Part shown: in pieces, positions 17,801 through 21,313 of the stretch
Layout of the letters: every line of letters begins with the position of its first letter
How positions within the stretch are numbered: the first letter of the stretch is position 1
From: a virus
Length of the DNA stretch: 21,313 bases
Direction: 5' to 3' (one strand)
IMG/VR virus record: IMGVR_UViG_3300025131_000505
Span: 1-21,313 of that record
Program-made: the position numbers and the translations under genes
The notes under the pieces: generated by a model
Told to the model about the DNA's origin: nothing
Databases searched by the model: none
Seen by the model: the letters and a program-made list of their open reading frames with translations, nothing else

Positions 17801-19674
17801 CATTTGAAAAGAGCTATGAGAGAGCATCGAAGGGGATAATTAAAACATCGATTGACGACATGGTATATAAGCAGGCAATTGGTCGATATGTGTTGCCCCC
17901 AAAGTATGATTTTTGTAGAATAAGAAATAAATCTAAAAAACCATTTGTTAAGTCAAGCGACTTCCTTCCGGCAATTGCGCCTTTTGCTATGTATATTTTT
18001 GAGTTCTCTCATAAGCTCACACAACAAGACCTGTCAGATATATGGCAAAATGTAATGCCTTCTGTTGCTCAATATGCCAAGAAGCAGGATCTTAACATCC
18101 AACATCCGATTACTAATGGTGAAATATTTGGCCCAGACATGCTTAAGTATAATGGGCTTAAAGAAATACCAACAAATGTAAGATGGAAAATTTTTAGAGT
18201 GAAACAGAGAGCAAACAATGATTACTACCAGACTGTGGAAAATTATGCCAAGGGCGCCCCACAAAGCACAGGGCAAAATGATTTTGGTGCAAACTGGCCA
18301 TACGACTTCTTCTCTTTGGTTGAATTGGGAAAGATGGACGTGGAACTAGGGTTTGAGAGGAACACACAACCCTCTAGAGGATTAAAGAGCGGCACCGCCA
18401 AGAAAAGAAAGCCACCAAATAGAATAGAGCTTAAAGCGGCCGTATTAAAAGAGATTATTAAGGAAGAAAGAAAGATAAGCGACTCTGGCGTGTGTCGCGA
18501 CAGATTTGCTTTGAACTATTCTGAAAAAGGTAAATGTGAGTATCCACACTTAGAGGAAGCTATTCCAAGCTACGAAATGGAACACGATCTCTTATGCACA
18601 GATCCAGATGCAGACAACTTTAACAAGAGATTGCCTTGTACATATTCTGAAGAGAAATTGATGAACTTTGGCCGGCCCCAATTGGTTAATTGCCAAAACG
18701 GTGCAATAAACATTGGAGTAGGCAATATTGAGTCCAGCACATTATCTATAGTGGATGCAGACCCGGGCCAAGCTGAAACGCTTAAGGTAGACTATGAGCT
18801 AAGCCCAGTTTCGGGCTGGAGCTTCATAGAAACAGAGCAGAATTTCAATGGCGTTGATGCTCAAGATATTAATATGACAATTGGGCCGATATCAGACGAA
18901 CAAGTTGGAAATTACTATTTGTCAATTCAGGGCACTGATGAAGATGGAAATAAGTCTGCAAAGTGTGTAATGACGATTGTTGTTAATGGTGCAGACGGAG
19001 CACCCGGGTTGTTGCCTGATGTTGGAGTCACTGGCGCGCCACCAGCCGAAGTACCTGTTAGAGGTCGAGCAGCACTACTACCAGTCGAATTAAGGCCAAG
19101 AACACGCACTTCTCCTGCGTTGCCAACTGTTGGCGTTGTACAGCCACCGCTTGTCCCGCCGCCCGGTACCAACACAGTACGAATCATCGGCGGCACTTTA
19201 GAGGTCGCTGGCACCGGCCCCGCTATGACTGCAACTGTAGTGGCACCAGCTATAGCCCCCGGCGCATTTTTAGAACCAGAAGACTTTGAACCAGAGTTAA
19301 GCCCGGGCGTCCCACTACTAGAAGAAGGCGTGGCAATAGCGCCACCAAACAGCATGGTGAACAGAGATCAGGTTTTTGATAGGGCAACAATGGAAACAAT
19401 CCACAACAAGCAGAGATTAGGCGATTTTGCCGACGTACCATTCGTTGCAACGAATGCTGCCCCGCTCCCGGTCCCAGCAGCAGCTTCAAGCACCAAACCC
19501 GAAGCTGAAAAGAGGGCCGCCCAGCTAGGTTGCGCAGGCTCGCACCAGATGCCTGATGGAAGCTTTATGCCCTGTAGAACTCATGAAGAGTTTGTTGCTG
19601 CAGTTAGCCCGGGCTTGTTTGGGTTTGGGTCTGCGGTTGCAACAGACGACAATACTGGTGACGGAGGATATTAA
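8836..19674 (+). CDS. giant multidomain virion structural protein, 3612 aa
   Basis: One uninterrupted 3612-codon frame, likely a baseplate or fibre-associated virion protein. Parts in order: N-terminus 1-115 with 'FGSAEKYYSNAIKRIYKQYP' and 'YPRTNGFV'; LamG-like 141-405; a tail-protein-like core with 'NKSKGTEKSFRNIFRCFGVD' at 580-599; second LamG-like 622-973; helical region 1019-1149 with 'DFNNLIGEPVNAYRSNYK'; Lys/Gln-rich linker about 1186-1257; inserted Ala/Gly-rich module 1295-1479; a long middle with 'FSAPGG' (near 1840), 'YSPYSALPYRNL', 'LMLNRNGPYGHPTWKQIR', 'KLLPKEGFYPVQRT', 'APGIMYNTIKAGIAVDYPI' and 'HNFFAEVPNFFLENG'; C-x13-C pair 3220-3268; Ig-like 3283-3385; Pro/Ala/Val-rich tail; Cys/His motif 3566-3583. 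The middle blocks resemble large structural proteins I recall from marine phages. T4 gp7, the syntenic wedge protein, is only about 1030 residues. There is no Shine-Dalgarno site; the ATG is two bases after the upstream stop, so coupling is likely. Exact function is unknown. Confidence 0.88.
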   Translation: MSIKKLFHNKKQEIGSVKGPVKASLSKFTASIESADLIEAHQSSSLIFEPNVNFDKPENFVKFGSAEKYYSNAIKRIYKQYPYDDTNAAKIQFLNGLTPLERYVYEHNYPRTNGFVLFNTPAQDSYTGTAAASYKNSTTHEYVTFNGWSVNSLYDLSNKRENALSIDFASGSTIEWWMKKPGGSTYGGSDNQVIYDLRDSENLAQLIVHLQQAGTNDQITYKINFGNGAGSWQSRIDLDLNTGVDWSADETWHHYALVQNSSSAEGFRVRLYVDGALSDDRFTQAGVDFAGSAYDSGEFVFPGSITGSLQGTIGALGGADKTDAALGWGKLSASIDEFRVWKTERTSEQVGRNYIAPVHGGVMSSSVNRDLGVYFKFNEGATNENTDVTVLDYSGRVCNGTWTGYSTTPTGDEAMRQTGSAMVLSGKVDREEKDPIIYSSHADVQSLISEKETSGSQYDLENFSSLHNSMPRWITEEDEDGGELGQILQVMGSYLDTLHGQIGEFVNIKEPSYPVSGSKPYPFSNKLLNSLGFEVPEAFVDENVFQSITSRDNKRIFEEKVYNLKQLIYRNIYNNLSFINKSKGTEKSFRNIFRCFGVDDELVNLNVYSNNEVFTLDDDFAITYTKRKAIDFSGISGSHRSATIYQFPVTMGGYDHGYISSSANSYTPLTAEAEIIFPKFEHLSQSIETLTTSSLFGCHTSNAKHAETTYRKAAAGWAGDYDVAAYAIRSVNDSDAIYFRLTSSMMGFDLTSSVFPTSASSGGSRVYDNSKWNFAFRVKPEHYPFENAVTAALGGLVPAQKYIRKTVEFYGISSIGGQIIHEFAVSKSINQDEPDGAQQGRGIGHFLTGAYKRFYIGAERTNFTGSVVNKSDVKFLNFRVWGDYLTDDEIKYHARDPDNFGRSSPYQNTFVFETGSATYPLGTNSVTDEYIPRIDTLALHWDFNNITGSEGTRIVEVLDRTSGSLDLKTRYVGQSYGELIKANHPGSGSFFDSGADPFSLEFVPTSRQRLPEQLQSSDMIKVLTRDQAVLRKNMKPTNMFFAVEMSMYDIISKNILNFFAGVEDFNNLIGEPVNAYRSNYKAMEKLRQLFFEKINNRPDVEKFVSMYKWLDSALDAVLINLFPASAASADKARTIIESHVLERNKYRHRIREINSAGFSGDIPYVEPARLQVSPETKVPSKQYVQKARKPMPTLTEDDLVAPPLHTKTNTKEAKKQGDKFQTQKGSGAAIASSKSQTHDAKDPYGSKQGPDKGLASNRVTFINSTPSTQIILGVYTHDESKAPDWHSYKEEPFNAPFSIAKTAALDDAIKCATATDGTEISIAVPVPISDHPVQTGGIKIKIKTRAYGAGNAGPAANEIFVKIQGSQAATAQMIAHAINGELEPAGIEPFDLDKQLDPDIIYGEYCLSENDASGYDHEQGEFKRSAIGVAGISASAGASANEFKLTANAGRDGANIILSGSVNLRASSSTFAGAGDVNIEADTFRTQLWSNFFGSAKTAGPFTLPEFHLGLDIKDTDNTKEGRKTELNKKYDAHKASFVEGDAARDGLFIAFNTGSTNKETGLRRLRPLPGAESAANNSRLKPVIVYDREHTGDKGSQKRLPFTVMSSTVEGGYSSQLNKGTAASQWTKVSLEDKHKDTYGDFIDAPMQGTWTRENVGGNLYRHNNLLVTNSIVARGKSRVEGYHITINPSKNSAILTNPRVFEGAHNSIYANGARLKDVKRPVNIQNLSSSGYALNNTTVAGTGPSKENFGSAVNSNYNRDYEVVSINNRKSNNRYFRTQGGVTASQTAFGAYGQFWWVPDTKSFTPATLHASTFNRAVDFIKQDRENTGSTKTVFVSKFSAPGGAAEQGAGFTDIESNQYSPYSALPYRNLVLRRALNKVWSRPAGSQGTDSLFGTSYANFHKTQRNDGVKITGSSMDPLTRKMDKDSLWVSHAIPRNDLGYTWIRKSWIGTINSDLTVSSTLGNVSHITSSDFAVLLGFTSSADTITFVSGGEIGAAFHTAPAPGNQTVGIQIGRTTIHSSMVNFTPTDFVGTNILISEPFSASQALTGPLATPAGQLVYTSGDNILGYPGGGNRLNNYLNPNFVASFAQAAGWSPNADQGTEPYVFNMLMLNRNGPYGHPTWKQIRTGEHKIARWLRKKNIYQNTRTVYNSEAQRWEDKVSEIRQSPITSKFKPVSQGYKDFSVKYSFGNDFHFFTKTYNSASNKLITNEREWGISPDYEKSALYEESDTSWTMLKYTETVFPKDENVYRDRCRKKTRYDFFWDDSLTSRVAQDAGKLETDGMKNSQGIHVGKNKGGAAASDSFMSVWPMDMQTSSAVTKEKSGELMRMDNVYNADISDHFAMPDSSSAKFGRAYGACRPENLVHQQAGKGPFFNNYRDYSWDTILIGQDYSQLSEFNITKHINNVIINYRSDYYQDFYNLDLTGSSILSSSTKSFLETYSNAEEFVHLDRVTDLYGAPTEISITFKAIKKLLPKEGFYPVQRTIQLAREFSGSYSEENPIIGISAPEGELGVWEGPFTSSNPAKTGHWRTVLEPFYAPGIMYNTIKAGIAVDYPIIDQRTMDTDEFTRTTGSAGPPATTHGPNPTMHCSASYTSRMPFEAIIEPYLWSQKIIGSASVGINPYNAPNAEHLPKSVMRLYDMDPELIIDSTGTIQQSNGVYETHAHNFFAEVPNFFLENGLSVIKSKPESTWKFPGPLSSSADGVKKWEMEIFIEKPDMWFMHDGMGYFGHWPYVHHLPSYYGMYPWDTCKESGASVRPCINNTIANGRQNKYNKASLRITFDPTAIFEKYPERLARGTFTLDDIINNSVVEYSNLRWEQAGADAKTGMSLTASVEVFNIVGTEAGKNQWAINTKFETPMYNFAKCDATPAYVVGGFANANCATASVPDMQYGGTYRGIWHQYAQIPSPNAYDLLRFGVKDAMPRQAATNVSRTGSLADACGFSVAPIELGKIAKSKLIYEGVAVIPFYTDQDTKEEKFFEIPVATFEKSYERASKGIIKTSIDDMVYKQAIGRYVLPPKYDFCRIRNKSKKPFVKSSDFLPAIAPFAMYIFEFSHKLTQQDLSDIWQNVMPSVAQYAKKQDLNIQHPITNGEIFGPDMLKYNGLKEIPTNVRWKIFRVKQRANNDYYQTVENYAKGAPQSTGQNDFGANWPYDFFSLVELGKMDVELGFERNTQPSRGLKSGTAKKRKPPNRIELKAAVLKEIIKEERKISDSGVCRDRFALNYSEKGKCEYPHLEEAIPSYEMEHDLLCTDPDADNFNKRLPCTYSEEKLMNFGRPQLVNCQNGAINIGVGNIESSTLSIVDADPGQAETLKVDYELSPVSGWSFIETEQNFNGVDAQDINMTIGPISDEQVGNYYLSIQGTDEDGNKSAKCVMTIVVNGADGAPGLLPDVGVTGAPPAEVPVRGRAALLPVELRPRTRTSPALPTVGVVQPPLVPPPGTNTVRIIGGTLEVAGTGPAMTATVVAPAIAPGAFLEPEDFEPELSPGVPLLEEGVAIAPPNSMVNRDQVFDRATMETIHNKQRLGDFADVPFVATNAAPLPVPAAASSTKPEAEKRAAQLGCAGSHQMPDGSFMPCRTHEEFVAAVSPGLFGFGSAVATDDNTGDGGY
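9256..10050 (+). other. first LamG-like domain of the giant protein
   Basis: Residues about 141-405 follow the LamG pattern: 'ALSIDFASGSTIEWWMKKPG', 'VIYDLRDSENLAQLIVHLQ', 'DETWHHYALVQNSS', 'FRVRLYVDGALSDDRF', 'IGALGG', 'LSASIDEFRVWKTERTSEQV', 'GVYFKFNEG'. The 'W-H-H-Y-A-L-V' strand, the 'Y-V-D-G' turn and 'IDEFRVW' are typical. It sits between the conserved N-terminus and the conserved core, so it looks like an insertion. Confidence 0.8.
10699..11755 (+). other. second, divergent LamG-like region of the giant protein
   Basis: Residues about 622-973. Recognisable strands are 'KWNFAFRVKPEHYP', 'KTVEFYGISSIGGQIIHEFA', 'KRFYIGAERTNF', 'VKFLNFRVWGDYLTDDEIKY' and 'LALHWDFNN'. The 'F-R-V-W-x-x-x-L-T-x-x-E-I' strand-turn is the equivalent of 'IDEFRVWKTERTSEQV' in the first domain. 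The fold call rests on this pattern only and is weaker than for the first domain. Confidence 0.6.
12718..13271 (+). other. inserted Ala/Gly-rich beta module in the giant protein
   Basis: Residues about 1295-1479. The order is a beta strand pair, 'GIKIKIKTRAYGAG', 'EIFVKIQGSQAATAQMIAHA' (strand then helix), 'ISASAGASANEFKLTANAGR' (strand, Gly turn), 'ANIILSG', 'GAGDVN'. The same order occurs in the protein at 19706: 'SVTFTYDN', a helix 'ATEAVHRAIAAAIAV', 'NLNMSITPANSD', 'SFTIGQEGDVARSA'. I recall comparable strand-helix-strand 'A-x-x-I-A-x-A-I-N' modules inside marine phage structural proteins. The DNA is GC-rich: 33 of 60 bases at 12841-12900, against 16 of 60 just downstream at 13381-13440, and it holds six of the window's 26 GCCGGC sites. 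Confidence 0.55.
18493..18639 (+). repeat. pair of C-x13-C mini-repeats near the C-terminus of the giant protein
   Basis: Two short repeats have identical cysteine spacing: 'CRDRFALNYSEKGKCEY' (Cys 3220 and 3234) and 'CTDPDADNFNKRLPCTY' (Cys 3254 and 3268), 34 residues apart. Both read C-x-D-x-x-A-x-N-[YF]-...-C-x-Y. This matches the 'C-T-D-P-x-A-x-N-Y-...-C-x-Y' repeat known from many marine bacterial surface proteins. A disulphide- or metal-stabilised mini-domain is likely; its role is unknown. Confidence 0.65.
18685..18990 (+). other. Ig-like or PKD-like beta-sandwich domain in the giant protein
   Basis: Residues about 3283-3385 contain 'LVNCQNGAINIGVGN' (first Cys strand), 'TLKVDYELSPVSGWSFIE', 'MTIGPISDEQVGNYYLSIQG' and 'SAKCVMTIVVNGADG' (second Cys strand). 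The 'D-x-x-V-G-x-Y-Y-L-x-x-x' run before the last strands is the tyrosine-corner pattern of Ig-type folds. Such domains decorate phage virions and often bind cell surfaces weakly. Confidence 0.6.
19531..19584 (+). other. C-terminal C-x3-H-x9-C-x2-H motif of the giant protein
   Basis: Cys3566, His3570, Cys3580 and His3583 frame the segment 'QMPDGSFMP'. The spacing could coordinate one zinc ion. It comes after a long Pro/Ala-rich, probably disordered stretch (about 3389-3555), so it would be a small structured cap near the end of the chain. I recall similar 'MPDG-x-[WF]-MP' endings in marine phage proteins. Metal binding is inferred. Confidence 0.45.
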
Positions 19675-19705
19675 TAAACGCTGAAGAGTATTTATAGAGA
19701 AAGAT

Positions 19706-21313
19706 ATGGAATTTTTTGACAAAAAAGAAGAAGTGATGGATATTGTCATGACCCGCCGCGGCCGCGAGTTATATGCTATTGGCGAGTTTGTTCCAGCATA
19801 TTATGCTTTTTGCGATGATGAAATTATTTATGAAGCTGCAACTGTAACCGGTTCGGATCAAGTGTACACAACCGCTGCCGGCGCCACTATTGAGGGTCTT
19901 TCAACCATGGACGACGTAGATGCCCTTGAGTTAGTGTTGGAAGACGCTCTTGGCAATTCAGTGACTTTTACTTACGACAATAGTAAAGACGAGACAGAAT
20001 CGACTGCCACCCTAATAGGAACAGCCCTTACGGCAACAACGAATGCAAAAGCGACAGAGGCCGTCCATCGCGCCATAGCCGCGGCAATTGCGGTCGGCCC
20101 GGCCAATTTAAATATGAGCATTACTCCTGCGAATTCTGACCACCTCGCAGCCGCTACGTCCTTTACAATAGGACAAGAAGGCGATGTTGCTCGCAGCGCT
20201 GCAGCTTTCCTAACGACAATAGAAGTTCCAACGCACATTAAAGTTAACGGAGCTAGTTCCGGCACGGATGGAGTTTTTGCTAGAACAACAACAACCTACA
20301 AGGGCGGCATTCAGCTAGAAACTCAAAACAGAACAGCACAAAGAATCAAAGATGTCCCTAGACTAAAATTGCAAAGTGGAACTCAAGCAGCGATGGGCCT
20401 CAAGGGTCATATGACTTCATCTATATTTGAACCAAGATTTAAAATTTTGGGGAAATCATCGAACATCGATGAAGAAGCCCCCGCTTGGCAAATTAAGGTT
20501 GTCAACGAACGAGGCTTAATGTCAGGATCTGTCAAGTTTGTGCCAACAGAAATGAGCGGCGCAATTGACCCCGCCAGCAGAGTGCCCATCTTTAAAGACC
20601 CTGTTAAGACAGATGGGCAAATGTTAACAAAATATAATGGAGAAATAATTCCCCAAATTAGTATTTATTGTGATTATGATGTACAAATTGTAGATGTTAT
20701 AAAACACCTTTTGTCAGAGCAGGAAACCGCGACTTACAAGAAGCTTGTAGAAGCAGAGAAAACTAATAAAAACCTAGAATCACAAGTGGCTTTAAGCAAC
20801 TTTAAAAATACAATACTTGGCCCACACGGCGGTAGTTTGGCAATGATGCTTAAAAAGTCATCAGACGATGTTGTTTTAGACTTCGCTGAAAATAATGTCG
20901 ACTACACGGGCTATACTTTAGAAGTTTATGAATATCAGTATAATAAGGCTAACGACATAACTGGCATGAGACAATTGAATTTTTCAGACGAACACCATGG
21001 CACAAATTTTGTTGAATATTTCTTTGACATCTCTACAGACAAAGAGGCAGAGATAGATTTGCAAATTGAGTTTGTTGATGAATCATTGTTTGAGGGGTTG
21101 GAAGAGGAAGATATTGTAGATTGTCCACCCGGGCAATTGCCCACTGCGACGGCTGCACAAGTCAAGCCTCCCCTCGGCGTTGGCGAGATACCTGCTACAC
21201 CGCCGCCGCTGCCACAAAGACGCCGCGGCGCAGCTGAAGAACACATCGGGTATACAACTGAAGAAAAAATGGCCAAAAAAGGATATTATAAAAACAACTC
21301 TGTGTCCGAAGGC
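19706..21313 (+). CDS. virion structural protein with inserted module, partial (open at window end)
   Basis: The frame runs 536 codons without a stop to the window edge. The N-terminus 'MEFFDKKEEVMDI' with 'RGRELYAIGEFVPAYYAF' and 'CDDEIIYE' (residues 1-43) matches the start of a structural protein family I recall from marine phages. In that family, a short 'ETQN-x-x-x-x-RI-x-x-x-PRLK' segment follows quickly; here it appears only at about residues 205-220, after an insert of about 155 residues. The rest (about 220-475) is beta-rich with 'PAWQIKVVNE', 'EIIPQISIYCDYDVQ' and 'NFVEYFFDISTDKEAEIDLQ', then an acidic stretch and a Pro-rich segment (CPPGQLP ... PPPLPQRRR). The start is chosen because the family begins at this Met and an AG-rich GAGAAAG lies just upstream. 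The 31-base gap holds no terminator. A tail or baseplate role is inferred from neighbours. Confidence 0.85.
   Translation, partial: MEFFDKKEEVMDIVMTRRGRELYAIGEFVPAYYAFCDDEIIYEAATVTGSDQVYTTAAGATIEGLSTMDDVDALELVLEDALGNSVTFTYDNSKDETESTATLIGTALTATTNAKATEAVHRAIAAAIAVGPANLNMSITPANSDHLAAATSFTIGQEGDVARSAAAFLTTIEVPTHIKVNGASSGTDGVFARTTTTYKGGIQLETQNRTAQRIKDVPRLKLQSGTQAAMGLKGHMTSSIFEPRFKILGKSSNIDEEAPAWQIKVVNERGLMSGSVKFVPTEMSGAIDPASRVPIFKDPVKTDGQMLTKYNGEIIPQISIYCDYDVQIVDVIKHLLSEQETATYKKLVEAEKTNKNLESQVALSNFKNTILGPHGGSLAMMLKKSSDDVVLDFAENNVDYTGYTLEVYEYQYNKANDITGMRQLNFSDEHHGTNFVEYFFDISTDKEAEIDLQIEFVDESLFEGLEEEDIVDCPPGQLPTATAAQVKPPLGVGEIPATPPPLPQRRRGAAEEHIGYTTEEKMAKKGYYKNNSVSEG
19835..20302 (+). other. inserted Ala/Thr-rich module in the partial structural protein
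   Basis: Residues about 44-199 lie between two blocks that should be nearly adjacent ('CDDEIIYE' and 'ETQNRTAQRIKDVPRLKLQ'). The insert holds 'ALELVLEDALGNSVTFTYDN', a helix 'KATEAVHRAIAAAIAV', 'LNMSITPANSD' and 'TSFTIGQEGDVARSAAAFL'. The order matches the module at 12718-13271. Its DNA is GC-rich (39 of 60 bases at 20041-20100) against 14 of 60 at 20641-20700 in the host part of the same gene, which supports acquisition from elsewhere. Confidence 0.55.

Noticed and set aside
18927-19355. 142-codon open frame on the minus strand
   Set aside because: Antisense to the Pro/Ala-rich part of the giant gene. The absence of stops follows from GC-rich low-complexity coding on the other strand.
19689-19696. 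TATTTATA, which reads TATAAATA (T4 late promoter consensus) on the minus strand
   Set aside because: All genes here run on the plus strand, so the orientation is wrong, and no gene is positioned to use it.
20935-21276. 113-codon open frame on the minus strand
   Set aside because: Antisense to the partial structural gene, which has a continuous, family-like frame on the plus strand.
1-21313. Transposon, CRISPR array, tRNA, restriction or defence system
   Set aside because: I looked for inverted terminal repeats, regularly spaced repeats, cloverleaf patterns and enzyme motifs, and saw none. All the sequence is accounted for by seven virion-type genes.

Overview
The window reads as part of the tail/baseplate late region of an uncultured, probably marine, myovirus-like tailed phage (T4-like in a broad sense). 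The two anchors are a 124-residue gp25-like baseplate protein and, nine bases downstream, a 595-residue gp6-like (baseplate J family) wedge protein. The other genes resemble large virion proteins I recall from marine phage genomes and metagenomic contigs; that recollection was not checked by any search. All seven genes lie on the plus strand with almost no space between them (TAAATG, TAATG, 2-, 9-, 31- and 76-base junctions). I see no tRNA, rRNA, CRISPR array, insertion sequence, integrase or clear terminator. The host cannot be named. Base composition looks AT-rich overall, with local GC-rich pockets. A non-phage contractile particle is possible but less likely, given the very large decorated proteins.

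Layout: 14-1015 is an uncharacterised, cysteine-free virion-type protein. 1016-4219 is a 1067-residue protein with 36 cysteines, a long hydrophobic segment and three HxH motifs. 4296-4670 is gp25-like and 4680-6467 is gp6-like. 6467-8833 is a 788-residue structural protein with a LamG-type lectin fold inserted in it. 8836-19674 is a single 3612-residue protein that takes up half the window; it has two LamG-like regions, an inserted beta-rich module, a pair of C-x13-C repeats, an Ig-like domain, a Pro-rich tail and a C-terminal Cys/His motif. 19706 to the window end is the first 536 codons of another structural protein, open at the edge, with its own inserted module.

Working model (inference): the gp25/gp6 pair builds the baseplate wedge. 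The 788- and 3612-residue proteins occupy the place where gp7/gp8-type wedge proteins and fibre-attachment proteins sit in T4-like genomes, and carry carbohydrate-binding-type decorations. The cysteine-rich HxH protein may be a spike, puncturing or membrane-contacting component.

The most interesting theme is modular insertion. Conserved virion proteins are interrupted by lectin or beta-sandwich modules. What looks like the same Ala/Gly-rich module occurs in two otherwise unrelated proteins (12718-13271 and 19835-20302), and in both places the DNA is much more GC-rich than its flanks.
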